This document shows, piece by piece, positions 1 to 8,868 of a stretch of 64,000 nt of DNA. The stretch covers positions 38,841-102,840 of the forward strand of contig NZ_JAFMPY010000022.1 in NCBI RefSeq assembly GCF_017353515.1, in the 5' to 3' direction. Every line of letters begins with the position of its first letter. Position 1 is the stretch's first letter. The position numbers and the translations under genes were made by a program. A model generated the notes under the pieces. The model saw nothing but the letters and a program-made list of their open reading frames with translations, did not search any database and was not told the origin of the DNA. Origin of the DNA: Jiella sonneratiae (GTDB lineage: Bacteria; Pseudomonadota; Alphaproteobacteria; Rhizobiales; Rhizobiaceae).

Positions 1-520
1 GATACTGGCTGACCGAGGAGGCGCGGTCCTGCGAAAGGCTCAGATTGTAGGCGTCGGAGCCCTGGCTGTCGGTGTGGCCGTAGACGTCGACGATCGACCG
101 GTCGAACTCCTTCAGGACCAGCGCGACGGAATTCAGCGTCGGATAGAAGCCCGGCAGGATCGAGGCCTGATCGGTCGGGAAGGTGATGTTCGACGGCATG
201 TTGAGGATGATGCGGTCGCCGACGCGGGTGACCGAGACGCCGGTGCCGCGCAGCTGGGCGCGCAGCTTGGCCTCCTGATTGTCCATGTAGAGGCCGATGC
301 CGCCGCCGGTCAGCGCGCCGATGCCGGCGCCGATCAGCGCGGCCTTGCCGCCGTCGTGACCGGTGGCACGGCCGACGACATAGCCGCCGAGCGCCCCGAC
401 GCCGGCGCCGATGCCCGCGCCTCCGAGGGTGTTGGAGAGTTTCGACTCGCCGGTGTAGGGATCGGTGGTGCAGCCGGCGAAGGCGGCGGTGAGGGTCAGT
501 GCGAGGGCGAGTTTCTTCAT
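1..520 (-). CDS. OmpA-family outer membrane lipoprotein, partial (C-terminus off window)
   Basis: The reading frame starts at 520 with MKKLALALTLTAAFAGC, a lipoprotein signal peptide whose lipobox ends in FAGC. A glycine-rich stretch follows (GGAGIGAGVGALGGYVVG and a second GIGALTGGGIG), as in the glycine-zipper region of YiaD/OmpA-type lipoproteins. The last visible part has the OmpA C-terminal peptidoglycan-binding signature (ITFPTDQASILP, then VYGHTDSQGSDAYN and LSQDRA). The protein probably anchors the outer membrane to peptidoglycan. About 173 codons are visible and the stop lies beyond the left edge, so only the tail of the OmpA domain is missing. The family assignment is firm; the exact role is inferred. 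Confidence 0.85.
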   Translation of the reverse strand, partial: MKKLALALTLTAAFAGCTTDPYTGESKLSNTLGGAGIGAGVGALGGYVVGRATGHDGGKAALIGAGIGALTGGGIGLYMDNQEAKLRAQLRGTGVSVTRVGDRIILNMPSNITFPTDQASILPGFYPTLNSVALVLKEFDRSIVDVYGHTDSQGSDAYNLSLSQDRASSVSQY

Positions 521-775
521 GGGTTTCCAGCCTGTCCTGGCGGGGGTCCGCCTTGGTCTCCTTCGAATGGGCGGATAGACAGCACAGACGGCTGGATTAG
601 GGCTGGGCGGCGGGGCCGGCGATTTGTCGGCCGCTGTTGCGAAGGAGGCACGGTGGCGGCCTCTGCCGGGTTGTCTCCACCACAGGCGATTGACGCCGGC
701 GCCGCCGCGGCGTGTCATCGTCCCGTCAGTCGGACGGGCGACAAGACGCCGTTCCCCTCAGCGGAGGCACGCAAC

Positions 776-1876
776 ATGGCACCGATGCACCCCCTCGTGC
801 CGATCCTCGCCGGACTTCTCGCCGCGGCCTCCGCGGCGGATGCCCGGGCCGACGAGGCGCCGCTTCCCGCCCCGACCTATCGCGGCGAATTCGTCGTCCC
901 GACCGGGCTGAAACTTTCCGGCAGCGAGTTCGGCGGCATTTCGGGCCTCGACTACGACCCCGAGAGCGAAACCTTCTACGCGATTTCCGACGACCGTTCG
1001 GAAAGGGCGCCGGCACGCTTCTACGCGCTGAAGCTGGCACTTTCCGAAAAAGGCATCGGAACGCTCGACATCGCCGCGACCGAGACGCTGGAGAACGCCG
1101 ACGGCAAGCCCTTCGCCGCCGGCGCGATCGATCCGGAGGCGATCCGCATCGATGCGAAGCGCCGGAAGATCTACTGGTCGAGCGAGGGCGACGGGGCGGG
1201 CCGGCCGCAGATCTTCGCAGCCGGCATGGACGGCAGGGCGGAGCGGAGCTTCGACCTGCCGGAGGCCTTCCTGCCGGATGCCGGCGGAACCCGCGGCATC
1301 CACGAAAACCTCGCCTTCGAGGGTTTGGCAATCTCGCCGGACGGCACGACGCTCTACGCCATGACCGAGAACGCCCTCGTCCAGGACGGCGACAAGGCGA
1401 CCTTCGAGGCGGGCAGCCGGTCGCGCCTGCTTGCCATCGACCTTCGGACCGGCAAGCCGGGCGCCGAATATGTCTACGAGACCGACAGGATTCCCTTCCG
1501 TCCCAAAGAGGAGGGCGGCAGCGCCGACAACGGCGTCAGCGAGATGACGGCGCTGCCGGACGGCCGGCTCGTCACCGTCGAGCGGTCCTACGTCGCCGGG
1601 GTCGGCAACCACATCGCCTTCTACGTGGTCGATCCGAAGGCGGGCGAGGCGATCGGGGAGGGCACGGCGGCGGCCGATGTCGCGCCGCTGAAGAAGACGC
1701 AATGGTTCAAGATCGACGAGGGCGACTTCGGCGGCCTCGACATCGACAATATCGAGTGCCTGACCTTCGGCCCGGAGATCGCCGGCGAGCGCTCCATCGT
1801 CATCGCGTCGGACAACAATTTCAGCCGCCACCAGAAGACCCAGTTCGTGCTCTTCACCTTCAAGAAGGGCGACTGA
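776..1876 (+). CDS. esterase-like activity of phytase family protein, secreted
   Basis: This 366-residue protein begins with a cleavable signal peptide (MAPMHPLVPILAGLLAAASA, cleavage near ADARA-DE). The mature part has the beta-propeller signatures of the phytase-like/esterase-like family: GGISGLDYDPES, YAISDDRS, DPEAIRID, NLAFEGLAISPDG and, near the end, DIDNIECLTFG. It is probably a periplasmic or secreted hydrolase of unknown substrate; phytase activity itself is not shown. The start at 776 is chosen because GGAGG lies eight bases upstream (763-767) and the signal peptide begins there. The upstream gene diverges and the downstream gene converges, so it looks monocistronic. Confidence 0.85.
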   Translation: MAPMHPLVPILAGLLAAASAADARADEAPLPAPTYRGEFVVPTGLKLSGSEFGGISGLDYDPESETFYAISDDRSERAPARFYALKLALSEKGIGTLDIAATETLENADGKPFAAGAIDPEAIRIDAKRRKIYWSSEGDGAGRPQIFAAGMDGRAERSFDLPEAFLPDAGGTRGIHENLAFEGLAISPDGTTLYAMTENALVQDGDKATFEAGSRSRLLAIDLRTGKPGAEYVYETDRIPFRPKEEGGSADNGVSEMTALPDGRLVTVERSYVAGVGNHIAFYVVDPKAGEAIGEGTAAADVAPLKKTQWFKIDEGDFGGLDIDNIECLTFGPEIAGERSIVIASDNNFSRHQKTQFVLFTFKKGD

Positions 1877-1954
1877 AGCCCGGCCTCCGCCGTCGAACGC
1901 GTGTCGGACGAGTCGACGGCTTCGGAAGGGCAGAACCCTTCTCGTCCGGCGCGC

Positions 1955-2629
1955 TTACGTCGCGATGTAGCGGTCGGTCCGGTGGTTGACGGCGAGAAAG
2001 CCGTTCAGCACCAGTGCCCCGACCAGCGAGAAGATCACCGCCTGGAACTCGACGACGAACAGCGCGATGACGAGAATCGTCAGGTCGAAGGCGAGCTGCA
2101 CCAGGCCGGCGCGGAAGCCGAAGCGGTCCTGCAGATAGATTGCCAGGATCCCCGCGCCGCCGAGGCTCGCGCGGTGCCGGAACAAGGCCAGCAGCGCGAA
2201 GCCGATCAGGAGCCCGCCGATCACCGCGCCGGCGAGCGGGTCGATATAGGCGACCTTGAACACCAGCGGCAGCCACCAGGAGACCAGCGACAGGAGCGCG
2301 ATCGCGACGAAGGTCTTCAGCGTGAAGGCGCGGCCCATGCGGCCGGCGGCGAGGGCGTAGAAGGGGATGTTGATGAGGAAGAAGGCGAGCCCGACATTGA
2401 TGCCGAAGACATAGGAGACGATCAGCGCCAGCCCGGCGACGCCGCCGGTCAGAAACTTCAGATGGGCGAGGATCGACAGGCCGAGGGCGGCGAGCAGCAC
2501 GCCGGTGAGAATCGCCTGGGCGTCCTCGGCCGGCGTGTGGTGGGTCGCCGTGGCGCTCCAGTCGCCGAAGCGGGAACGGCGCCGGTCTGCGGCGGTGCCG
2601 TGGTCCGGGGCTTCGGCGGGTCGGCTCAT
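1955..2629 (-). CDS. YitT family integral membrane protein
   Basis: The product of about 224 residues has a polar N-terminus followed by roughly five or six hydrophobic helices, for example ILTGVLLAALGLSILAHL, VGLAFFLINIPFYALAA and LTILVIALFVVEFQAVIFSL. The glycine-rich GGVAGLALI motif and the paired FGINVGLAFFLINIP segment are typical of the YitT/DUF161 family. The function of the family is not settled; it is usually annotated as an uncharacterised transporter-like membrane protein. The second methionine (2629) is preferred because GGAG lies seven bases before it, whereas the first candidate at 2635 overlaps that ribosome binding site. The C-terminal domain normally found in long YitT proteins is absent, so this is the short form. 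Confidence 0.82.
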   Translation of the reverse strand: MSRPAEAPDHGTAADRRRSRFGDWSATATHHTPAEDAQAILTGVLLAALGLSILAHLKFLTGGVAGLALIVSYVFGINVGLAFFLINIPFYALAAGRMGRAFTLKTFVAIALLSLVSWWLPLVFKVAYIDPLAGAVIGGLLIGFALLALFRHRASLGGAGILAIYLQDRFGFRAGLVQLAFDLTILVIALFVVEFQAVIFSLVGALVLNGFLAVNHRTDRYIAT

Positions 2630-2766
2630 CGGCATTCTCCGGGTCGTGCTGCAGTGCGGAACCGGAACGCTAGCGCGGCCGCCCGCCGGAGGGAAGGGCG
2701 GCTTTTGCGGGCCGTGGCCGCGACCGGTAACGGCGCGCCGGGCGCTCCCGCCCTATCTTGCCCGGC

Positions 2767-3780
2767 ATGATCAAACCCGAAGACCTCCTGCGGCCGACGC
2801 CCGAGGGGCTCTACTGCCCGCCCGGCGACTTCTTCATCGATCCGGTCCGCCCGGTCGAGCGGGCGCTCGTCACCCACGGCCATGCCGACCATGCGCGGCC
2901 GGGCAATGCCAGGGTCATGGCGACCGAGGAGACCCTCGACATCATGGCGATCCGCTATGGCGAGGCCTTCGCCGGCGAGCGGCAGGTCGCAAGGCTCGGC
3001 GAGACGATGCGGATCGGCGACGTCGCCGTGTCCTTTCATCCGGCCGGCCACGTCCTCGGCTCGGCGCAGATCGCCGTCGAATGGCAGGGGCTGCGGATCG
3101 TCGCCTCGGGCGACTACAAGCGCCGCGCCGACCCGACCTGCCGCGGCTTCGAGCCGGTGCCCTGCGACGTCTTCATCACCGAGGCGACCTTCGCCCTGCC
3201 GGTCTTCCGCCATCCCGACACGGCCGCGGAGATCGGCAAGCTTCTCGATTCGCTGAGGCATTTTCCCGAGCGGGCGCATCTCGTCGGCGCCTACGCGCTG
3301 GGCAAGGCGCAGCGGGTGATCCGCCACCTGCGCGAGGCGGGCTACGACCGGCCGATCTACATCCACGGGGCCCTGAAGAAGCTCTGCGACTACTACCAGA
3401 GCCGGGGGATCGATCTCGGGCGTCTGGAGCCGGCAACCGTCGAAGGCGGCAAGAAGGGCGATTTCGCCGGGGCGGTGATCGTCGGGCCGCCGTCGGCCTT
3501 CGCCGACAAGTGGGCGCGGCGCTTTCCCGATCCCGTGGCGAGCTTCGCCTCGGGCTGGATGCGGGTCCGCCAGCGGGCGCGCCAGCGCGGTGTCGAACTG
3601 CCGCTGATCGTCTCCGACCACTGCGACTGGGACGAGCTGACCGAGACGGTCGACGAGCTGCGGCCGCAGGAATTGTGGGTGACGCACGGCCGCGAGGAGG
3701 CGCTGCTGCGCTGGTGCGAACTGCGCCAGATGCGGGCGCGGCCGCTGCATCTCGTCGGCTACGAGGACGAGGCGGAGTAA
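2767..3780 (+). CDS. ligase-associated DNA exonuclease (metallo-beta-lactamase/beta-CASP-like)
   Basis: The 337-residue protein has the metallo-beta-lactamase metal motif THGHADHARPG near residue 40, then SFHPAGHVLGSAQI and VASGDYKRRADPT. The C-terminus carries SDHCDWDELTETV and ELWVTHGREEALLRWC. This set matches the exonuclease normally encoded next to an ATP-dependent DNA ligase in a bacterial end-repair operon. Here no ligase gene is adjacent: a MarR gene follows on the same strand. The ATG at 2767 is preferred over an in-frame TTG at 2758. It probably acts in the cytoplasm on DNA ends; the substrate is inferred from the family. Confidence 0.86.
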   Translation: MIKPEDLLRPTPEGLYCPPGDFFIDPVRPVERALVTHGHADHARPGNARVMATEETLDIMAIRYGEAFAGERQVARLGETMRIGDVAVSFHPAGHVLGSAQIAVEWQGLRIVASGDYKRRADPTCRGFEPVPCDVFITEATFALPVFRHPDTAAEIGKLLDSLRHFPERAHLVGAYALGKAQRVIRHLREAGYDRPIYIHGALKKLCDYYQSRGIDLGRLEPATVEGGKKGDFAGAVIVGPPSAFADKWARRFPDPVASFASGWMRVRQRARQRGVELPLIVSDHCDWDELTETVDELRPQELWVTHGREEALLRWCELRQMRARPLHLVGYEDEAE

Positions 3781-3828
3781 CGCACCGGCGATCAGGAAAC
3801 CAGGCAGATCCGAGTTGCGGGTCAATTC

Positions 3829-3852
3829 ATAACGGATTATATAACGGATTAT
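3829..3852. promoter_or_regulatory. perfect 12-bp tandem repeat upstream of the MarR gene (putative operator)
   Basis: The unit ATAACGGATTAT occurs twice head to tail (3829-3840 and 3841-3852) in an AT-rich patch within otherwise GC-rich DNA. It lies 18 bases before the MarR start and probably overlaps its promoter. Such a site is a natural candidate for autoregulation by the MarR protein. The repeat is visible in the sequence; the binding is inference. Confidence 0.5.
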
Positions 3853-3870
3853 GTAAACGGAGCGGGTCGC

Positions 3871-4362
3871 ATGACGGAAGACGTGGTCCGGGCGCTTGGC
3901 CTGTTGTGCCTCGGCACGCATCTGAAGCGTCTCGGCGAGAGGCTGCAGAGCGAGACCGACACGGTGATCGCCGCGCGGGGCCTGGCGATCAGCGCCAGCC
4001 AGTATCCCTATCTCGCCTGCCTCGACCGGCTCGGACCCCTGACACTCGGCGAACTGGCCGAGGCGGTCGGGGTCAGTCAGCCCGGTGCGACCCGGACGGT
4101 GAACGCCCTTGTCGGGCAGGGCGTCCTGGCCGCCGAGCCGGCGCCGGACGACCAGCGGCGCAAGATCGTCGCGCTCTCGGCCGAAGGGCGGCGCCTGGTG
4201 GCGATCGGCCGGGCGGAGATCTGGCCGCGCATCGCCGCGGCGGTCGGCGATCTCTGCGCCGACCTCGACGGCCCGATCCTCGACCAGCTGAACGCCATCG
4301 AAGACCGGCTGCGGCAAAAGCCGCTTGCGGAGCGGGCCCCGCCGCCCTCGGGAAAGGATTGA
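3871..4362 (+). CDS. MarR family transcriptional regulator
   Basis: The 163-residue protein has the winged-helix layout of MarR regulators: an N-terminal dimerisation helix, LTLGELAEAVGVSQPGATRT as the recognition helix, and a wing at PDDQRRKIVALSAEGRRL. It starts after a GGAG-type ribosome binding site. The next gene, a GNAT acetyltransferase, begins six bases after its stop, so the two are one operon. A tandem 12-bp repeat directly upstream (3829-3852) suggests autoregulation. The ligand and targets are unknown. Confidence 0.9.
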   Translation: MTEDVVRALGLLCLGTHLKRLGERLQSETDTVIAARGLAISASQYPYLACLDRLGPLTLGELAEAVGVSQPGATRTVNALVGQGVLAAEPAPDDQRRKIVALSAEGRRLVAIGRAEIWPRIAAAVGDLCADLDGPILDQLNAIEDRLRQKPLAERAPPPSGKD

Positions 4363-4368
4363 TATGAC

Positions 4369-5052
4369 ATGTTCGATGCCCTCGATCGTCCGATCTGGAC
4401 CGCCCTCACCACCCGCCAGTCTCATCTCGCCCTCGGCGGCGCCGATGCACGGCGCTACCCGCCCGCGGTGAGCCCGTTCGCGGCAAGCCGCGACGACGGC
4501 GAGGCAAGCCTCGCGGCCCTCGCCGCACTCGCCCGGCCGGGCGAGGCGATGCTGTTCCTCCAGCAGTCTCCGGCGGTCCTGCCGCCGGGGCTCGTCGCGA
4601 CAAGGACCGCCGATGCCGTGCAGATGGTCGCCGCCGGACCGTTCGAAGCCGTCGACGATCCGCGCATCGAGCGTCTCGGGCCGGGGGACGCCGCGGCGAT
4701 GCTGACGCTCGCCGAACTGACGAAGCCGGGGCCGTTCACGCTGAAGGCGCAGAGCTTCGGCGCGTTCTTTGGCGTAAAGGAGAACGGCCGGCTGGTCGCG
4801 ATGGCCGGCGAGCGGCTGAAGCTTCCCGGCATGACGGAGCTGAGCGGCCTCGCCACGCATCCGGACTTCCAGGGGCGGGGGCTCGGCCGGCTGCTCTTCC
4901 GCCACGTCGCCGGCGCGATCTCTGCCCGCGGGGAGGCGGTCTTCCTGCACGCCTACGCCTCGAACGAAAAGGCGATCCGGCTCTACGAGCGGCTCGGCTT
5001 CACCCTGCGCAGCGAGATGTCGGTGGTCTTCGCCGAAATTCCCGCGGCGTGA
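4369..5052 (+). CDS. GNAT family N-acetyltransferase
   Basis: The 227-residue protein carries the acetyl-CoA binding motif of the GNAT fold: ELSGLATHPDFQGRGLGRLL, with the Q/R-x-x-G-x-G/A loop as QGRGLG, followed by NEKAIRLYERLGF near the C-terminus. The N-terminal 90 residues are less conserved and probably bind the substrate, as in FR47-like proteins. It is cotranscribed with the MarR gene six bases upstream. The acceptor substrate cannot be read from the sequence. Confidence 0.88.
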   Translation: MFDALDRPIWTALTTRQSHLALGGADARRYPPAVSPFAASRDDGEASLAALAALARPGEAMLFLQQSPAVLPPGLVATRTADAVQMVAAGPFEAVDDPRIERLGPGDAAAMLTLAELTKPGPFTLKAQSFGAFFGVKENGRLVAMAGERLKLPGMTELSGLATHPDFQGRGLGRLLFRHVAGAISARGEAVFLHAYASNEKAIRLYERLGFTLRSEMSVVFAEIPAA

Positions 5053-5206
5053 GAGAGGGCGGCCCCGGCGGGACACGGATCCCGGCGGTGACGGCCGGCA
5101 GGGGCTTGCGCCACCGCAGCCGCCGCGGCCAATCCTATGTCTTGGAGGCGAGCGCGCCGCGGGGAGCTGCGGGCGCCGGCGACAAGGACCATGGGAGGAA
5201 CGGACG

Positions 5207-5995
5207 ATGGATCTCGGATTGAAGGGCAGGCTCGCGGTGATCACCGGCGGCTCGGTCGGCATCGGTCTGGCGGTGGCGGAAGGACTTGCGGCGGAAGGGG
5301 CGCGGATCCTCATCGCCGCCCGTGGCGGCGAGCGCGCCGGGGCAGAAGCCGCGCGCATTGCCTCCACCTTCGGGGTAGAGGCGGCCGGCGTCGCCGCCGA
5401 CGTCGCGACGGCCGAGGGCTGCGCGGCGGTGATTGCGGCGGCGGGCGATCGCGGCGGCGCCGACATCTTGATCAACAATGCCGGCACCGGCTCGAACGAG
5501 ACGATCATGCAGGCGCCGGACGAGAAGTGGCAGTCCTACTGGGATCTCCACGTCATGGCGGCGGTGCGGCTCGCCCGCGGCCTCGTTCCGCAGATGCGCG
5601 GCAAGGGCGGCGGCGTCGTGCTCAACAACGCCTCGATCTGCGCCGTCCAGCCGCTTTCCTACGAGCCGATCTACAACGTCACCAAGGCGGCCTTGATGAT
5701 GTTCTCGAAGAATCTCGCGACCGAGGTGATCGGCGACGGCATCAGGGTCAACTGCATCAATCCGGGGCTGGTGCTGACGCCCGACTGGGTGAAGACGGCC
5801 AAGCAGCTGACCGCCGGGTCAGGCGGCGACTGGCAGGGGCACCTCCAGGGCGTTGCCGAGGAACATGCCGACATCAGGCGCTTCGCCTCGCCGGAAGAGG
5901 TCGCGCATTTCTTCGTCTTCCTGTGCTCCGACAAGGCGAGCTACTCCGTCGGCTCGACCTATTTCGTCGACGGCGGCATGCTGAAGACCGCGTGA
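5207..5995 (+). CDS. SDR family NAD(P)-dependent oxidoreductase
   Basis: This 262-residue protein is a classical short-chain dehydrogenase. The cofactor motif is TGGSVGIG near residue 14, NNAG follows at LINNAGTGSN, and the catalytic residues are the Ser of NNASICAVQ and the Tyr-Lys of YNVTKAA. The C-terminal FVDGGML is also typical. The aspartate/arginine region after beta-2 (AARGGERAG) suggests NADP(H) preference, but this is only a hint. The strong GGGAGG ribosome binding site supports the start. The substrate is unknown; annotation as a 3-oxoacyl-ACP reductase would be a guess. Confidence 0.9.
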   Translation: MDLGLKGRLAVITGGSVGIGLAVAEGLAAEGARILIAARGGERAGAEAARIASTFGVEAAGVAADVATAEGCAAVIAAAGDRGGADILINNAGTGSNETIMQAPDEKWQSYWDLHVMAAVRLARGLVPQMRGKGGGVVLNNASICAVQPLSYEPIYNVTKAALMMFSKNLATEVIGDGIRVNCINPGLVLTPDWVKTAKQLTAGSGGDWQGHLQGVAEEHADIRRFASPEEVAHFFVFLCSDKASYSVGSTYFVDGGMLKTA

Positions 5996-6113
5996 GCGAG
6001 GTTTCGTCGGAACTGCCGCCGCTTCGTCGAAACGTCACGGAACGCTGCGCCGCGCGAGGCGTTCGCCCTTCAAATCCATGCAGGGCGATCCTGCGACGAA
6101 GGGAGACGAAGCA

Positions 6114-6314
6114 ATGAACTGGGACCAGATCGAAGGCCAGTGGAAGCAGCTGCGCGGCAATGCCAAGCAGCAGTGGGGCAAGCTCACCGACGACGACCTC
6201 GACCAGATCGACGGCAACAAGGACATCCTCGCCGGCAAGCTGCAGGAGCAGTACGGCATCGAAAAGGAAGAGGCGCAGCGCCAGATCGACGACTGGATCA
6301 AGGGGCGCCAGTAG
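6114..6314 (+). CDS. CsbD family stress protein
   Basis: The 66-residue acidic protein begins MNWDQIEGQWKQLRG and contains WGKLTDDDLDQIDG, the signature of the CsbD/YjbJ family. Members are abundant, hydrophilic, stress-induced small proteins of unknown biochemical role. The start at 6114 is chosen over an in-frame ATG at 6078 because GGGAG (6101-6105) lies eight bases upstream and family members begin MNWDQ. A strong terminator follows at 6343-6369. Confidence 0.93.
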   Translation: MNWDQIEGQWKQLRGNAKQQWGKLTDDDLDQIDGNKDILAGKLQEQYGIEKEEAQRQIDDWIKGRQ

Positions 6315-6342
6315 CCCCGGACCGAAACGTCCCGACGCCTTC

Positions 6343-6369
6343 GGCCCGCACCCTGGTGCGGGCCGTTTT
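6343..6369 (+). terminator. intrinsic terminator after csbD-like gene
   Basis: GGCCCGCACC (6343-6352) pairs with GGTGCGGGCC (6355-6364) and is followed by GTTTT. It lies 28 bases after the csbD stop and just before the convergent Sel1-repeat gene. Confidence 0.8.
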
Positions 6370-6382
6370 CATGTCGGCCGCC

Positions 6383-7726
6383 TCATCGGGCGGCCCGATG
6401 CTCCGTGCTGCCACCCGCCTCGGACGGAAGCGCCGCGAGGGCTTCGAGATTGCGCCGTCCGGCGGCGCTTCCCCGCATGGCCGCGAGGCTGAAATAGCGC
6501 CGCGCCGCGGCCGGGTCCCGCGGCATGCCGTCTCCTGCAAGATGCATCGTGCCGAGGAAATTCGCCGCCTCGCCGTTTCCCGCCTCGGCGGCAAGCGCCA
6601 GCCAGCGGGCGGCGAGGGCAGGGTCGCGCGCGGTGCCTTCGCCGTCGCGATGGGCCTCGCCGAGCATCAGCAGCGCCGGCGTGGCGCCGCCCTTGGCGGC
6701 CGTTTCGAACCAGGCAAGGGCCTCTCCCCTGTCGGCGGCGACGCCCTCGCCGTGCCAGAGATCGAAGCCGTAATTGGCGGCACCGACGGCAAGCCCGTTT
6801 TCGGCCGCGGCAAGGTGCAGCGCCGCCGCCCGGGGGAGATCCGGCCGGTCGGCGAATTTCAGGAGATTGGCGAGATTGTTCATCGCCAGCGGGTCGCCGG
6901 CGCCTGCCGCGGCCTCGTACCAGCGGCGCGCTTCGCCGAGGTCCCGCTGGATGCCCGATCCGATCTCGTAGGCGAGGCCGAGCCGGGTCGCGGCCGTCGC
7001 CTCGCCGGCACTTGCCGCGACTTTCAGCCATCGAACCGCCTCCGCCCGGTCCGCGGGGGTCCCGGCGGCCTGCCAGAGCAGCAGCCCGAGATTGCCGGCG
7101 GCGACGGCAAGGCCGGCCTCCGCCGCCCGGCGGTAGAGTTCTTCGGCGCGGGCCGGCTGGCGCGGCACGCCGTCGCCCGTCGCATAGCGGAGCGCGAGAT
7201 CGTTGAGGGCAAGCGTGTTGCCCTGTGCGGCGGCCTCGCGGAGGCCGGCAAGCGGGTCGAGCGCCGCGACCTGCCGCCCGTCCGCGGTGACGACGAGCCC
7301 CCAGCCGGAGGCGTCGACGACGACGTTTCGAACGCCGGACAGCCGGGTCTTCGCGCCGTCGAGGCTGAGGGCGTCGGGCAGGATGACGAGGCGGTGGCTG
7401 CCGATCGAGACGAGGGCTCCGTCGCCGGCCGTCTGCAGGCAGCCGGCATCGGCGCCGAGCAGCGTCACCGTCACGCCGGCGGCAGTCGTCGCCTGCGCCG
7501 CGGCCGGTTCAGGGGCCGGCTTTCCGGCGGGGGCCGCCCCGGCGATGGCGGGATGCGCGGGAAGCAGCGCGGCGAGGACGATGAGAGCGGCAAGACCGCC
7601 AAAACCGGCAAGGCGTCGCCGCCACGGCGAGGCCGGAAGCCGCGCCCGCCCGTCACGGGACGGCCGCGCCGCGGCGCTTCCGCAACGCCGGACGCCCGGT
7701 CTTTGCCGATGCGGGCCTTTCGTCAT
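6383..7726 (-). CDS. Sel1-like repeat protein, membrane-anchored
   Basis: The 447-residue protein has an arginine-rich cytoplasmic N-terminus, one hydrophobic segment near residues 40-62 (AGFGGLAALIVLAALLPAHP) and then an exported region. From about residue 170 to the end there are roughly seven Sel1/TPR-like repeats, e.g. ALNDLALRYATGDGVPRQ, AAGNLGLLLWQAAG, TRLGLAYEIGSGIQRD and ANFLGTMHLAGDGMPRD. Sel1 repeats form alpha-solenoids used for protein contacts, often in envelope or signalling complexes. The partner is unknown. It converges with csbD. Confidence 0.85.
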   Translation of the reverse strand: MTKGPHRQRPGVRRCGSAAARPSRDGRARLPASPWRRRLAGFGGLAALIVLAALLPAHPAIAGAAPAGKPAPEPAAAQATTAAGVTVTLLGADAGCLQTAGDGALVSIGSHRLVILPDALSLDGAKTRLSGVRNVVVDASGWGLVVTADGRQVAALDPLAGLREAAAQGNTLALNDLALRYATGDGVPRQPARAEELYRRAAEAGLAVAAGNLGLLLWQAAGTPADRAEAVRWLKVAASAGEATAATRLGLAYEIGSGIQRDLGEARRWYEAAAGAGDPLAMNNLANLLKFADRPDLPRAAALHLAAAENGLAVGAANYGFDLWHGEGVAADRGEALAWFETAAKGGATPALLMLGEAHRDGEGTARDPALAARWLALAAEAGNGEAANFLGTMHLAGDGMPRDPAAARRYFSLAAMRGSAAGRRNLEALAALPSEAGGSTEHRAAR

Positions 7727-7911
7727 CTCCTCCGCGCTCCTTCTCCGGTTGACGCGAATTTTTCACGAAATCGGTGAAGGGAGGCCTAAGCGGCGGGACC
7801 TTTCGCGAGTTCGGGCCGCGCCGGCCGGCGCCGGCCGGCGGCGATGGACAGGGTCCGCACGATCCGGCAGTAGGGTGACCGAGGCACCAGCAGCGACCGG
7901 AGGGCGCGCCC

Positions 7912-8868
7912 ATGACCAAGATCGTCTTTCTCGACCGCGAGACCTTCGGGCCGAATGTCGAACTGACCCGGCCGTCGGCCGGCCACGAATGGGTCGAACA
8001 TCCGGCGACGCGGCCGGATGAGGTGGTGGAGAGGCTCGAGGGCGCGACGATCGCGGTGACCAACAAGGTGCCGATCCGGCGCGACAGCCTCGACCGTTTG
8101 CCGGATCTGAAATTCGTCACCGTCGCCGCGACCGGCTACGACGTGATCGACGTCGAGGCCTGCCGCGAGCGGGGCATCTCCGTCTCCAACGTCCGAGGCT
8201 ATGCGGAAAACACCGTCCCCGACCACGCGATGGCCTTGATCCTCGCGCTCTCCCGCTCGATCCCCGGCTATCGCCAGGACGTGATCGACGGCGCGTGGCA
8301 GAAGGCCGGCCAGTTCTGCTTCTTCAACCATCCGATCTTCGATCTCGCCGGCCGCCGGATCGGCATCATCGGCGAGGGCGTCATCGGCAAGGGCGTCGCG
8401 CGGCGCGCCGAGGCCTTCGGCATGACGGTGATGTTCGCCGCCCACAAGGGCGTCGCGGGCCTCGGGCCGCTCTATACGCCCTTCGACGAAGTGATCGAGA
8501 CCGCCGACGTCATCACCCTGCACGCGCCGCTGACGCCGGCGACCCGCGGCGTTCTCGCCATGCCGGAGTTCCGGCGGATGAAGAGGAAGCCGCTGATCGT
8601 CAACACCTCCCGCGGCGGCCTCGTCGACGAGGCGGATCTCGTCCGGGCGCTGGAGGAGGGGCTGATCGCGGGCTTCGGCTTCGACGTCCTCACCCAGGAG
8701 CCGCCGGCGCCGGACAATCCGCTGCTGAAGGTGCTCGATCGGCCGAACGTCATCGTCACGCCGCATGTCGCCTGGGCGAGCGACGAGGCGCAGACGGAGG
8801 TCTGGCGGCAGGTGGTCGAGAGCATCGACGCGTTCGCCGCCGGGGAACCGGTGCGCCGCGTGGTGTGA
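7912..8868 (+). CDS. D-2-hydroxyacid dehydrogenase (glycerate dehydrogenase-like)
   Basis: The 318-residue protein has the two-domain layout of NAD-dependent D-2-hydroxyacid dehydrogenases. The nucleotide-binding loop is GIIGEGVIGKGVA near residue 150. The catalytic triad is visible as Arg in NTSRGGLVDEADL, Glu in DVLTQEPPAP and His in VIVTPHVAWAS. The sequence resembles glycerate/hydroxypyruvate reductases of the D-glycerate group. It stands alone between a convergent Sel1 gene and a convergent cupin gene, so the pathway is not indicated by neighbours. Confidence 0.88.
   Translation: MTKIVFLDRETFGPNVELTRPSAGHEWVEHPATRPDEVVERLEGATIAVTNKVPIRRDSLDRLPDLKFVTVAATGYDVIDVEACRERGISVSNVRGYAENTVPDHAMALILALSRSIPGYRQDVIDGAWQKAGQFCFFNHPIFDLAGRRIGIIGEGVIGKGVARRAEAFGMTVMFAAHKGVAGLGPLYTPFDEVIETADVITLHAPLTPATRGVLAMPEFRRMKRKPLIVNTSRGGLVDEADLVRALEEGLIAGFGFDVLTQEPPAPDNPLLKVLDRPNVIVTPHVAWASDEAQTEVWRQVVESIDAFAAGEPVRRVV

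Noticed and set aside
2626..5508. 960-codon minus-strand open frame opposite the exonuclease, MarR and GNAT genes
   Set aside because: It is the antisense of well-supported genes and has an Arg/Pro/Gly-rich product without motifs; such frames are common in high-GC DNA.
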